Source of the DNA: Puniceicoccaceae bacterium
GTDB taxonomy: Bacteria; Verrucomicrobiota; Verrucomicrobiia; Opitutales; Coraliomargaritaceae
Length of the DNA: 64,000 nucleotides
NCBI GenBank assembly: GCA_902587165.1
Contig: CACIKF010000003.1
Location: forward strand, 62,001 to 126,000
Reading direction: 5' to 3'
In this document: in pieces, positions 18,972 through 29,668 of the stretch
Numbering within the stretch: position 1 is the first letter of the stretch
How the letters are laid out: each line of letters opens with the position of its first letter
The notes under the pieces: generated by a model
Told to the model about the DNA's origin: nothing
Databases searched by the model: none
What the model saw: only the letters and a program-made list of their open reading frames with translations
Position numbers and translations under genes: made by a program

Positions 18972-19069
18972 ATAAAGAGAACGTGTCTCCACACCCTTCT
19001 ACGAAAGAACGGACATGCTCGTTCTCGCGGGGGACTTGTCAATAGTCTGTACGGATTTTTTGTATCGAC

Positions 19070-20983
<1,914 letters not shown>

Positions 20984-20993
20984 TTTTTTTGTA

Positions 20994-22025
20994 ATGACTC
21001 CTCGCCAACGTTTCCTCGCTGCAGCCCACCAACAAGCTGTCGACCGTCCGCCAATTTGGCTAATGCGTCAGGCTGGACGCTACTTGCCTGAGTATCGCGA
21101 ACTGAAGAAGCAGTATGACTTTGTCACCATGGTCCGTACACCTGAGTTGGCTGCCGAAGTCACATTGCAACCCATGCGTCGCTTCCCACTCGATGCAGCG
21201 ATTATCTTTTCAGATATCCTAGTCATTCCCGAAGCCCTCGGACAAGGCTACCATTTCCGCGATCAGGGTGGCATCGGGATGGACTACCTACTCGACACGA
21301 AGACCAAGATAGAAGCCCTAGATAATACCAAGATTGCAGAAAATCTTAAATATGTAGCCGACGCTCTGACCCTAAGCCGAAGTAAACTAGGCGAAGACAC
21401 TGCATTGCTAGGCTTCTGCGGCTCTCCATGGACGCTGGCATGCTATATGGTCGAGGGTGGCTCCGCTAAAGACTTCGTTAAAATTAAGCAACTCGCTTGG
21501 GATCAGCCCGAGCTTTTTGAAATGCTCATGCAAAAGTTAACCGATGGCATCGTTGAGTATCTCCACATGCAAATCGACGCCGGCGCGGACGCCCTGCAAA
21601 TCTTTGACTCATGGGGCTCGATTTGCCCCGCCACGCACTATGAGGCTTGGTCGCTACGCTGGATCCATCATATCATTAAGGAAATCAAAGAGCGCGTGCC
21701 CGTGATCCTATACGCTAAAGGTATGGGACAAAAAGTGCCCGAACTCATGCAAACGGGCGCGAAGATCCTTAGCCTTGATTGGACAATGAATCTTCGTAGT
21801 ATGCGCCAAAGCATCGGTCACGGGGCAGCAGTACAAGGTAACCTCGATCCTGTTGTCCTAACGATGACTCCCGATATCACCCGCCGCGAAGCCCTGCGTG
21901 TGCTAGATGAGGCTGGCTATCAGCCCGGCTTCATTTTCAACCTGGGGCACGGCATGATCCCCAGCGCCAAGATCGAATGCGTTGAGGCGCTGATGGAGGT
22001 CGTCACTGGCCAGAAGAACGCGTAG
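20994..22025 (+). CDS. hemE: Uroporphyrinogen decarboxylase
   Basis: Decarboxylates the four acetate side chains of uroporphyrinogen III to give coproporphyrinogen III, the substrate of the product of the preceding gene. The 343-residue sequence has the N-terminal signature RPPIWLMRQAGRYLPEYR and FSDILVIPEALG, which contains the conserved Asp. It continues with GFCGSPWTLACYMVEGG, DALQIFDSWG, VPVILYAKGMG, SLDWTMN and VQGNLDPVVL, and the C-terminal GFIFNLGHGM. The ATG at 20994 gives a protein of normal length; the frame stays open further upstream inside hemF, but that part has no family similarity. It is probably translated with hemF from one mRNA. Confidence 0.97.
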   Translation: MTPRQRFLAAAHQQAVDRPPIWLMRQAGRYLPEYRELKKQYDFVTMVRTPELAAEVTLQPMRRFPLDAAIIFSDILVIPEALGQGYHFRDQGGIGMDYLLDTKTKIEALDNTKIAENLKYVADALTLSRSKLGEDTALLGFCGSPWTLACYMVEGGSAKDFVKIKQLAWDQPELFEMLMQKLTDGIVEYLHMQIDAGADALQIFDSWGSICPATHYEAWSLRWIHHIIKEIKERVPVILYAKGMGQKVPELMQTGAKILSLDWTMNLRSMRQSIGHGAAVQGNLDPVVLTMTPDITRREALRVLDEAGYQPGFIFNLGHGMIPSAKIECVEALMEVVTGQKNA

Positions 22026-22112
22026 TTGCATATTAGGCCCGCAGTCAGGGTCAGCCCCCGCCACCGCATTAGAGCGCTCACATGAGGGCAGGTTCAAGAT
22101 CAAAAAAGCGAA

Positions 22113-22922
22113 CTACGTTTTAGCAAGCGAGTTCCCCTCAAGCAGCATCGCAATCTTTACGCGAAGCGATTGCACCATAGCTTCTTTGTTAGTCGGATTT
22201 TCGGCAATACAGTTAACAATGGCACTGCCGACGACGACCCCATCGGCCGCTTGGGAGACAGTGCGAACGTGGTCAGCCTTGGAGATGCCAAAGCCAACCA
22301 CAACTGGCATCTCAGTGTGTTGTTTGATTTGAGAAACGTTGCTTGCAATGCTGTCTGACATAGAAGTTTGTTCTCCAGTCACTCCCTCGCGGGAGACGTA
22401 GTAGACGAAGCCAGTCGTTGCTTTGCAGATAATTTCTAACCGGCTTTCCGGTGTGGTAGGTGCTACAATGAAGACGGTCTTGAGGTCATACTTCGCGCAG
22501 GCTTCAAGGTGCTCGTACGCTTCTTCCGGTGGTAAATCGAGCGTGAGAATACCGTCGAGACCAGCGGATTTAGCTTCAGCTACGTAAGTATCACTACCCT
22601 TTGAAAAAACTAGGTTATAATAGGTGTAGAAAACTAGAGGCACTTCGCTGAAATCACGAATAGCGCGAACGAGTTTAAGTAGGCTCTTGCTGGTGCTGCC
22701 GCTTTCTAGTGCGCGTTGGGCTGCGAGCTGATTGGTCAGACCATCAGCCAGGGGATCAGAAAACGGCACCCCGATCTCTAGCACGTCAACACCTGATTCA
22801 ATTACAGCACGACAAGCTTCAACCGAGCTATCAAAGTCAGGGTCACCTGCGCAGAGGTAGCCGACAAAGACGGCACGCTTTTCGTCGCGAGCTTTTGTAA
22901 AGGCCTTTTCGATTCGATTCAT
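22113..22922 (-). CDS. trpA: Tryptophan synthase alpha subunit
   Basis: Cleaves indole-3-glycerol phosphate to indole and glyceraldehyde 3-phosphate; indole is normally channelled to the beta subunit. The 269-residue product shows the alpha-subunit blocks: VGYLCAGDPDFDSS, VLEIGVPFSDPLADG (catalytic Glu and Asp), VPLVFYTYYNLVFSKG, ILTLDLPPEEAYE, FIVAPTTPESR, GFVYYVSREGVTGEQ and VGFGISKADHV. No trpB or other trp gene lies next to it, so it is split from the rest of the pathway. It lies 97 bases downstream of the diadenylate cyclase gene on the same strand, so partial co-transcription is possible. Confidence 0.95.
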   Translation of the reverse strand: MNRIEKAFTKARDEKRAVFVGYLCAGDPDFDSSVEACRAVIESGVDVLEIGVPFSDPLADGLTNQLAAQRALESGSTSKSLLKLVRAIRDFSEVPLVFYTYYNLVFSKGSDTYVAEAKSAGLDGILTLDLPPEEAYEHLEACAKYDLKTVFIVAPTTPESRLEIICKATTGFVYYVSREGVTGEQTSMSDSIASNVSQIKQHTEMPVVVGFGISKADHVRTVSQAADGVVVGSAIVNCIAENPTNKEAMVQSLRVKIAMLLEGNSLAKT

Positions 22923-23019
22923 GTGAGAATTTTTAGATGGAAAATAAGAAGGTAAATATTCAAAAACACAAAGACAAGCTTCACACTTTAATGCCTAAAT
23001 TTTAACAGATCGAAGCGCC

Positions 23020-24378
23020 CTAACTATTGCGAATGAGCGCTTTTTCGATTAGAGGCAGCATTTTTCCGCGACGGAAGAGCGTTACTTGACCAGTGCTACC
23101 GGAAACGACGATGCAAAGACAATCGACTGCTTGCGTGATGGACGCAGCAGCAGCGTGGCGGCTACCGTAACCGCTGGGCAAATCGTGCGTATAATCGGGA
23201 GCATGAATGAGTGAGCCTGCGGAAACGAGTACACCATCCCCTCGGATAATGAACGCGCCATCGATCGAAGAGAGTTCCTTAACCGTCTCATCCATGAAGG
23301 GATTGAGGATATTACGGTCCTCATCTTTATATCCATAAAATGGATTCAAAATGAGTGGCTTCGTAAATTCCGAAATGAGCTCAGAATTACCGAGTGTAAA
23401 AAGGCAGCCAACAGGGTAACCTTCGCGACCTTCGACAGCTAGTTCGGTGGCGATAGCGAGCACACGCTCGATCACTTCGGGTTTCACGCTAACAGGCAGC
23501 ATGTCGGACTTACTAGCAAGCGTAGTATCGAACTCGCGCTCAACGTCGACCACAGTAATACTATCGAACTGGTTGCTCTGTGGGAGACCCCCAATGCAAC
23601 ACAAGCGATCTGTACTGGAAAAAATTCCCCGAGTGAGGCCTATCAATACAGCACTGCGCAACTGCGAGAATCGATGGTTGCTATACGCCCGAATCGGGAT
23701 AACGGCATCAATTTCTTCACGCTCAGCCACAGCATCCGAAGTGCCGTGAGCGATGAGTACCGTCTTGAACGCGTTAAAGGTTTTGCCTACTTCGACTCCC
23801 CCTCCGAAGGTATCAGCAAAAACAAGCACCGAGGTACACTGAGCCCCTTTGGCAATCTTAGCGGCTTCGCGCAAGATCAGATTATTAAAACGGTTGTGAC
23901 GACGGCGCGGCTTATTCTCTTCGCCCGCGAAGACTTGCTTCAGTTCTTTGCGGAAGTCTGTAATCTTAGTGGCGGCACGGAGCCGATCCATATGACCATT
24001 GTCTTGGAAAACTCGCGCAAGAGAAGCGAGACTGAAGAGGTAGTTACGCGCATTCTTTGACGCGAGAAGCAGAAAAATGAAGCGTATATCTTCGTACTCA
24101 GGCTGGCCATCGTAAACAAGACCCTTAGGGCAGCGCCCAACAGCGACCATGTATGGACGCTTCATCTTGATACGGGCATGAGGTAAGCAAACACCATTAC
24201 CTAGGTAGGTCGTCATTTGCTTCTCACGATCTAGCAGATCCGCTAGTAAACCCTTTTTAGTGATGCCGCGCTCTTTGGTGACGTCGCAGACAGATAACAA
24301 TTCCGATACCGCACTCTCAAAATCCGTGCTTTCTATGTCAATAACGCGGGATTTGGCGATGTATCGATCTATGCGCAT
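23020..24378 (-). CDS. Three-domain EIIA-like / PK-C-like / diadenylate cyclase protein
   Basis: A 452-residue protein without signal or membrane segments. Residues ~1-150 resemble the PTS EIIA domain of the fructose/nitrogen type, with a possible phospho-acceptor His67 in VCLPHARIK and a TKITDFRKEL end. Residues ~165-285 look like the pyruvate kinase C-terminal-like alpha/beta domain (EAAKIAKGAQCTSVLVFADT; KTVLIAHG). Residues ~295-450 are a DisA_N-type diadenylate cyclase domain: EGREGYPVGCLFTLGN, the DGA motif at 373-375 and GSRHAAAASIT at 406-416, where the usual RHR reads Arg407-His-Ala409. Its expected product is c-di-AMP. PK-C plus cyclase is the DacZ/CdaZ layout known from archaea; the extra EIIA-like domain could tie synthesis to PTS phosphorylation. 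It starts 10 bases after nuoA. Confidence 0.82.
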   Translation of the reverse strand: MRIDRYIAKSRVIDIESTDFESAVSELLSVCDVTKERGITKKGLLADLLDREKQMTTYLGNGVCLPHARIKMKRPYMVAVGRCPKGLVYDGQPEYEDIRFIFLLLASKNARNYLFSLASLARVFQDNGHMDRLRAATKITDFRKELKQVFAGEENKPRRRHNRFNNLILREAAKIAKGAQCTSVLVFADTFGGGVEVGKTFNAFKTVLIAHGTSDAVAEREEIDAVIPIRAYSNHRFSQLRSAVLIGLTRGIFSSTDRLCCIGGLPQSNQFDSITVVDVEREFDTTLASKSDMLPVSVKPEVIERVLAIATELAVEGREGYPVGCLFTLGNSELISEFTKPLILNPFYGYKDEDRNILNPFMDETVKELSSIDGAFIIRGDGVLVSAGSLIHAPDYTHDLPSGYGSRHAAAASITQAVDCLCIVVSGSTGQVTLFRRGKMLPLIEKALIRNS

Positions 24379-24388
24379 TTTTTAAAGA

Positions 24389-24763
24389 TCACTGATCCCA
24401 TTCGATTGCGCCCTTTTTTAACTCATAGAAGAGACCGAGTATGAGGACGAAGAGGAAGAAGAATACCGGCATGATAATGGGTAGATTTGCCGCCAGAAAT
24501 TCACGAAAAACCATGACCCAAGGTATCAAAAAGACGACCTCGATATCAAAAAGGATAAACAGCATCGCGGTGACGTAAAATTTAACCGCGAAGCGGGCGT
24601 GCCCCGAACCCTCAGCCAGCATCCCGCATTCGTAAGGTGTATTCTTAATCTCAGTATCCTGACCACGTTGTCCGAAAATATGCGACGCAACAAGAACAAC
24701 GACACCAACACTGGCTGCGATTAAGATTTGAACAAGAATCGGATAGTAGTCCGCGATTTGCAT
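24389..24763 (-). CDS. nuoA: NADH-quinone oxidoreductase subunit A
   Basis: Small membrane subunit of respiratory complex I. The 124-residue product has three hydrophobic segments (ILIAASVGVVVLVASHIFG; VTAMLFILFDIEVVFLIPWVMVF; LPIIMPVFFFLFVLILGLFYE) and the diagnostic loop YECGMLAEGSGHARFAVKFY followed by FDIEVVFL, matching the NuoA/ND3 family. Length is normal. No other nuo genes lie within the window, so it is detached from the usual nuoA-N operon. Instead it is followed after 10 bases by the diadenylate cyclase gene and preceded, 83 bases upstream, by the DUF362-like gene. Confidence 0.94.
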   Translation of the reverse strand: MQIADYYPILVQILIAASVGVVVLVASHIFGQRGQDTEIKNTPYECGMLAEGSGHARFAVKFYVTAMLFILFDIEVVFLIPWVMVFREFLAANLPIIMPVFFFLFVLILGLFYELKKGAIEWDQ

Positions 24764-24846
24764 AGCCTCTGAAGGAAGTCTGCTTTGGCGGGGACTTCAA
24801 GGCGTTTCTACGAAGAATCGAAGAAAGTCACTTCGTTCGCCCCATA

Positions 24847-25992
24847 CTACCATGACCTCATCCGACGGAGCCATGACTCTCCCTCAGGCTGCTCGACTAA
24901 AGGAGCGCCATTTACAGGCTTCGAACGCACGCGCACTCCGCTGTCAGGTAGCGCGACTACTTGCACTTGGATGCGGTCACGATCAAACTCTCCTAGTTGG
25001 AGACTGGCCGCGAAGGGCAACTGCCGAGGGATCGGTTCAATTTCGGGAAAGCCTTCGAGCAGACGCATCGCATTAATCCGGTCGTAAAGCAGCCGATCCA
25101 GTGCAACGGGGTCGCTGCTCATCCAGAGCAGTGGTTCGGCGCGAGTATAGATCGAATTAAAGAAAGGACCAGCGATAAACTGGTAACGCTCTAGCGAGAC
25201 GAAATTGAGTACAAGGCGCTCTTGCAGTTCGGGAATCGCAGCGATTTCGGCAACAGCGGCCGAGGCAGTTGCTTGATTTACGAGGAAGCGCCGACTGTTA
25301 CTTACGTTCCACAGGGTCGCATTAGCCAGAGCCCCATCGATACCAAGCGCGGGATCGTCGACACCGACGGGGAGGTTGATCCAGAAATCAACCTCAAAGA
25401 TTAACGGCTTTGGAAGGAAACTCTTTCGCCCGAGCGCGCCTTCGGCAAGCTGCGTAGCTCGTCGCGTCTCCAAGAAAAGTTGTGGTTCTTGCAGCATGGC
25501 TGGCGGTAGCGGGCTATCGTAAAACCAATCGGCGTCGTAATATTGCTCCGTATCTAAGGCCAAGACGGGGCAACCTTCAAAGCCAACCGTGGATTCGCTA
25601 AGCGGGGGCATCACTCCCGCTTCTCGTAGATTGTGCGCGGAGTCATCGATAATTAAGATCGAGCGGCGATCATAACCTCGTGCTTCCAGCATTTCGACAA
25701 CCGCACGGATGAGTTGCAAAGGTGTGCTCAATCCCGTTCGACCGCGCGTATTAATTTTAAGAGCCACTTTTGCCCGCTTACTTGGCATGATTACCTGTCC
25801 GACCTCGCGCTCATAAGCAGTCACCAGTCGTTCCACCTCTGTATAATAAAGGCTATCCTCTGCGACCGGTGACTCCCAGACCAAACCAAGTGGTGCCCGC
25901 GGAACTAAAGAAGCGCTTACAATAGTGCTGAAGCTAAGTAAAATAAGAGCAGCAAGAGAAACACGTATGTAGCCGACTATTCGCCTATCCAC
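24847..25992 (-). CDS. Secreted DUF362-like protein
   Basis: I place the start at GTG 25992, which begins with DRRIVGYIRVSLAALILLSF and then STIVSA, a good export signal; the frame is open further upstream, but that part overlaps the divergent TPR gene. The 381-residue product contains AKVALKINTRGRTGLSTPLQ and LIRAVVEMLEARGYDRRSIL followed by IIDDSAHNLREAG. This resembles the N-terminal part of DUF362 proteins (a Lys-Asn substrate-binding strand, then a helix and a DD/DS turn). A later WMSSDPVALDRLLYDRIN block fits the DUF362 'DPVAxD' element. No ferredoxin-type cysteine cluster is seen. The function is unknown. Confidence 0.65.
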   Translation of the reverse strand: MDRRIVGYIRVSLAALILLSFSTIVSASLVPRAPLGLVWESPVAEDSLYYTEVERLVTAYEREVGQVIMPSKRAKVALKINTRGRTGLSTPLQLIRAVVEMLEARGYDRRSILIIDDSAHNLREAGVMPPLSESTVGFEGCPVLALDTEQYYDADWFYDSPLPPAMLQEPQLFLETRRATQLAEGALGRKSFLPKPLIFEVDFWINLPVGVDDPALGIDGALANATLWNVSNSRRFLVNQATASAAVAEIAAIPELQERLVLNFVSLERYQFIAGPFFNSIYTRAEPLLWMSSDPVALDRLLYDRINAMRLLEGFPEIEPIPRQLPFAASLQLGEFDRDRIQVQVVALPDSGVRVRSKPVNGAPLVEQPEGESWLRRMRSW

Positions 25993-26077
25993 TTGACAGC
26001 TATAAAGTGGAAACGAGAGTAGACCCGTTGTCGATTTGTTGCTATCTGCAATCACAGACCAAACACAATTCCCGCCC

Positions 26078-27751
26078 ATGTTAAATGCAAACTTCAAAAG
26101 CGTATTCTTGATCACGCTCATCACGATCTCTGTTTGGCTCGCAGGTTGCAAAAGTCCTGAAGAAAAAAAAGCTGCGCTAATCAAAGATGCCCTCAGCCTC
26201 TCGGAAAAAGGCTCCAACGCCGAAGCCCTAAAGATGCTTGAAGAACTCGCCACTCAGTATCCGGACGACATAGTAATTCTCAAATCAATAGGGCTAATCT
26301 ATAAAGCCGATGGTGATGAAGGCATGGCCTCCCTTTTTCTTGAACAAGCTTACCTCCAATCCCCTGACGACAACGAGCTACTTTTTCAGACTTACCAAAG
26401 CCTAGATGCCGCGAAGCAACCCGCTAACCACCTTCTCGAAAAGCTCGCCGAGCGAGCACCTGAGGCCATGACCCCCGAACTCTGGACACGACTCGGTCAG
26501 GCTAGACAAGCGGCCAACCAAGTGCAGCCCGCTTTAGACGCGTTCTTAAAAGGAGTCGAACCCGACAAAGCCAAGCCCGCTCCCGAAAGCGCTGCAGCCA
26601 TTGGTCAACTTTTCGTCAAAGTTGGCAATCTACCCCAAGCTGAGTCCTGGTTAAAAATGGCCGCTGACAGCGACGACCCAAATGCACTGACAGCACTCTT
26701 TAACCTACTCGAAATTAATCTTCGCCAGAATAATTGGGCAGACGCCGAAGCTACAATCGCGCAACTCGACACACAATTCCCAGGAGCCGTCGAAGCGAGC
26801 CAGTGGCAACAAGCCCGCCAAGAACTTGTTCGCTGGCGAGAGTCACAGGAAGAAATGAAGGCCACGCTTGCCAAAGCCCAAGCCAATAAAAAAGCCATTG
26901 AGACTGAAGCCAGAGCAGCTACTGTAGAGATAGAGACTAGCCAAGTCGTCAAATCCGACGAAGATTCTGGTGGAAGTGAAACTGTCATAACCGAAGATAA
27001 AGCCCAGATCATCGCTGATATGGAAGCCGCCGAAGCCATGGCTGACGCCCCAGCAATAGAAATCGCTGAAGAGGCAGACGACCTCATTGAAGACAACAAA
27101 TCCATCGCATCCGATCCTAGCATCACACTAGATACTACCGACCCTAAGACCACTGCCGAAGTCGATTACAGCCAAGTAGCCACAGTAGAAGTAACTGCCG
27201 TCGAGCAAGCACCTACTCCAATTGTGGAGGCCTTCCCTACCTCGGAGGCTGAGCCTACAACCGTAACCCCTCCTCCAAGTAGTCCACCACAGACGGTCGA
27301 AGAGCTGATGGCAGACGCTGAGACCGCGACGCTTGACCGCGATTTTAAATCCGCCATCCGTAAATATTGGACAGCAATTAGTATTGCCAACAACCGCGCC
27401 GAAGTCTGGAACCTTCTCTCGCGTGCCTACCTCGTCGACGGTCAGCTTAACAATGCAGAGACGACCGCCCTTGAAGCCGTCCGCCTAGAACCGCGGCGAG
27501 TCGCCTACACGCTCGACTACCTACGCGTCGCACAACGTTCGCTGGCGCCTGAAGACTTCCTCGCCGAGCTAGAGACCGCTTACGCCCGCTTCCCAGTCAG
27601 CCCAGAGATTACCCTCTCAATCGCCAGAGGCCACGAGCTTATCTCTCAAGACCGCTCCGCCGCGCGCAACCTTTATCTCCGCTTCATCGACATCGCGCCC
27701 AATCATCCCCTCATCCCTCAAGCACAAAACGCAGTTGCCCGACTTCGCTAA
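26078..27751 (+). CDS. TPR-repeat lipoprotein
   Basis: A 557-residue envelope protein. Starting at ATG 26078 gives a signal peptide with a lipobox (SVFLITLITISVWLAGC), so it should be lipid-anchored; the in-frame TTG at 26036 adds nothing useful. Residues ~35-250 are TPR-like helices (LSEKGSNAEALKMLEELATQYPDD; IGLIYKADGDEGMASLFLEQAY). The middle, ~255-420, is an Ala/Glu/Thr-rich low-complexity stretch likely to be coiled coil or disordered. Residues ~425-557 hold more TPRs (ATLDRDFKSAIRKYWTAISI; AYLVDGQLNNAETTALEAVRL). Such proteins scaffold envelope complexes. It is divergent from the DUF362-like gene across 85 bases, and dnaG follows 62 bases later. Confidence 0.82.
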   Translation: MLNANFKSVFLITLITISVWLAGCKSPEEKKAALIKDALSLSEKGSNAEALKMLEELATQYPDDIVILKSIGLIYKADGDEGMASLFLEQAYLQSPDDNELLFQTYQSLDAAKQPANHLLEKLAERAPEAMTPELWTRLGQARQAANQVQPALDAFLKGVEPDKAKPAPESAAAIGQLFVKVGNLPQAESWLKMAADSDDPNALTALFNLLEINLRQNNWADAEATIAQLDTQFPGAVEASQWQQARQELVRWRESQEEMKATLAKAQANKKAIETEARAATVEIETSQVVKSDEDSGGSETVITEDKAQIIADMEAAEAMADAPAIEIAEEADDLIEDNKSIASDPSITLDTTDPKTTAEVDYSQVATVEVTAVEQAPTPIVEAFPTSEAEPTTVTPPPSSPPQTVEELMADAETATLDRDFKSAIRKYWTAISIANNRAEVWNLLSRAYLVDGQLNNAETTALEAVRLEPRRVAYTLDYLRVAQRSLAPEDFLAELETAYARFPVSPEITLSIARGHELISQDRSAARNLYLRFIDIAPNHPLIPQAQNAVARLR

Positions 27752-27813
27752 CTGGCTTAAGGCCTGAGCAAATTTAGACCTTACCTTTACACCTTCACAC
27801 TTTCCAGCCGCTC

Positions 27814-29646
27814 TTGCCTCGCGTTAAACAAAGCTCCATCGAGACCCTCAAGCACCAAGTTAACTTGGTCGACGTCGTTTCGCCCTATGCCCAGCTCAAG
27901 CGTGCAGGTCGATCATGGAAGGGTCTTAGCCCGTTTACTCAGGAAAAGACGCCATCCTTCTACGTCCATCCTGATCGCGGCTTTTATAAATGCTTCAGTA
28001 CGGGCGAAGGCGGCGACTGCTTCACCTTTATCATGAAGCAGGAAAACCTAGAGTTCATTGAAGCGGTCGAGTTCCTTGCCAAGAAATTCAACATCACTCT
28101 AGAATATGAAGCAGGTGGCCCCTCCCACGAAGAAGTCTCCCTGCGTAAACAAATCTTCGAGTTGCACGAAATCGCTACCACCTGGTTCCATCAGCGGTTC
28201 CTTGAATCTAAAGAGGCCGCTCCCGTGCGCGACTATTGGAAAAATCAACGAGGCTTTACTCCAGAGACCGCTAAAGAGGTCAAAATTGGCTACGCTCCCG
28301 CCGCCCGCGATGCTTTTGCACTGTATTGTAAAAAACGCAACTTATCCACTGCCGCAATGCACCAGTCCGGCCTATTTTTCGCCCGAGATGGCGAACGAAA
28401 TCACGAATATTTTAAGTCCCGCTTTCGTGGTCGACTCATGATCCCCATCCGCGACGTGCAAGGCCGCGTTGTCGCCTTTACTGCTCGCCAGCTACCACAG
28501 ACCCCAGAAGACGATCCCGCTCGCGAAGCTAAATACGTTAACTCGCCAGAGACCCCCATCTTTCACAAAGGTCGCATTCTCTTTGGTATGGATCACGCTC
28601 GTACTCACCTAAAAGATGGCAGTAGCTTCCTCCTAGTCGAAGGTCAACTCGACGCCATCCGCTGCTGGTCCGTCGGCTTACACACCGCCGTCGCGCCGCA
28701 AGGTACAGCCATCACCGACGACCAGATGCACCTACTGCGCCGCTATGAACCAAACAGTATCGAATGCCTACTAGACGGCGACTCCGCCGGTCGCAAGGCT
28801 GCTCTCCGAGCCCTGCCCCTCGCCTTTAAGGCTGGTCTCGAATTTCGTTTCCTCCTACTACCCGAAAAGACCGACCCAGACGACCTCCTCCGCGAACAAG
28901 GTTCCAACGCATTAGAGGGGCTTCGTAAAACGGCCAAAAGTGGCATCGAGCTGCTCATCGCTGACAACCTTCCCGAAGACCGCGCCCCCACTACTCATGA
29001 AAAGACCACTGCTCTGCGCGCTGTATTTGAGCTGCTCCATCACGTGCCCTCCGAAGTCGCCCGCGAGGACTATATTCAGATCGCAGCGCGTCTTGTTAGT
29101 GTTGATCCGCAAGCGGCACTACGCGACTTTCAAAAAGTCCCTGCACCTCGCGCTAATTTCAAAGGCGAACAAGCGCCCAAACCCAGTCCAAAACCCGCGC
29201 AAGACCCGCTATTGACACAGGCCACTTGGGAACTACTTTGGCTCATTCTACATCATCCAGAATACGGCGATCAGCTTTCAGAAATTATTGATTACGAATG
29301 GATTAATATAAACTCGACAACAGGTAAGTTGCTCTCCCGTCTTTTAGCCGAGTTGAGCGAGGGCATGATCGATTCAGTCGAACAAATAGAAAACATCATC
29401 GACAGCGTTGAAGAAAGACAACTCCTTGCCGACATCCACTCACGAGAACTCAGCGTGGAGGAACCTACCAAACAAATTGTATTTTGCCTAGAGCGCCTTA
29501 GGCGAAAATTTGTTGAAGCTCAGATTAAAAATTTGGAACAAAAGATCATCAATTCAGACCCTGATACACAGATACGCCTCATGCGAGAGCGCAAAGAAAT
29601 CCTTAGCAAAGTTTCGCACCCTCTCGAGCTCGAACTTCAAAGATAG
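27814..29646 (+). CDS. dnaG: DNA primase with an altered zinc-binding motif
   Basis: Makes RNA primers for DNA replication together with the replicative helicase. The 610-residue protein has an N-terminal CHC2-type domain (GLSPFTQEKTPSFYVHP; FYKCFSTGEGGD), the catalytic core (GFTPETAKEVKIGYAP; FKSRFRGRLMIPIRD; GRVVAFTARQLP) and a Toprim segment (FLLVEGQLDAIRCW; ECLLDGDSAGRKAA; DPDDLLREQG). A C-terminal helicase-binding-like helical region closes it. The usual zinc ligands C-P-F-H and C-F-G-C read Ser39-Pro-Phe-Thr42 and Cys60-Phe-Ser-Thr63, so three of four are missing. No ATG is available near the N-terminus; TTG at 27814 is the natural start. It precedes rpoD by 22 bases, the conserved dnaG-rpoD arrangement of the macromolecular synthesis operon. 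Confidence 0.93.
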   Translation: MPRVKQSSIETLKHQVNLVDVVSPYAQLKRAGRSWKGLSPFTQEKTPSFYVHPDRGFYKCFSTGEGGDCFTFIMKQENLEFIEAVEFLAKKFNITLEYEAGGPSHEEVSLRKQIFELHEIATTWFHQRFLESKEAAPVRDYWKNQRGFTPETAKEVKIGYAPAARDAFALYCKKRNLSTAAMHQSGLFFARDGERNHEYFKSRFRGRLMIPIRDVQGRVVAFTARQLPQTPEDDPAREAKYVNSPETPIFHKGRILFGMDHARTHLKDGSSFLLVEGQLDAIRCWSVGLHTAVAPQGTAITDDQMHLLRRYEPNSIECLLDGDSAGRKAALRALPLAFKAGLEFRFLLLPEKTDPDDLLREQGSNALEGLRKTAKSGIELLIADNLPEDRAPTTHEKTTALRAVFELLHHVPSEVAREDYIQIAARLVSVDPQAALRDFQKVPAPRANFKGEQAPKPSPKPAQDPLLTQATWELLWLILHHPEYGDQLSEIIDYEWININSTTGKLLSRLLAELSEGMIDSVEQIENIIDSVEERQLLADIHSRELSVEEPTKQIVFCLERLRRKFVEAQIKNLEQKIINSDPDTQIRLMRERKEILSKVSHPLELELQR

Positions 29647-29668
29647 CACCACTTTATTTTAATAGATT

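Noticed and set aside
25993-26035. TTGACA in the gap between the DUF362-like and TPR genes as a rightward promoter.
   Set aside because: No acceptable -10 hexamer lies 16-18 bases downstream.
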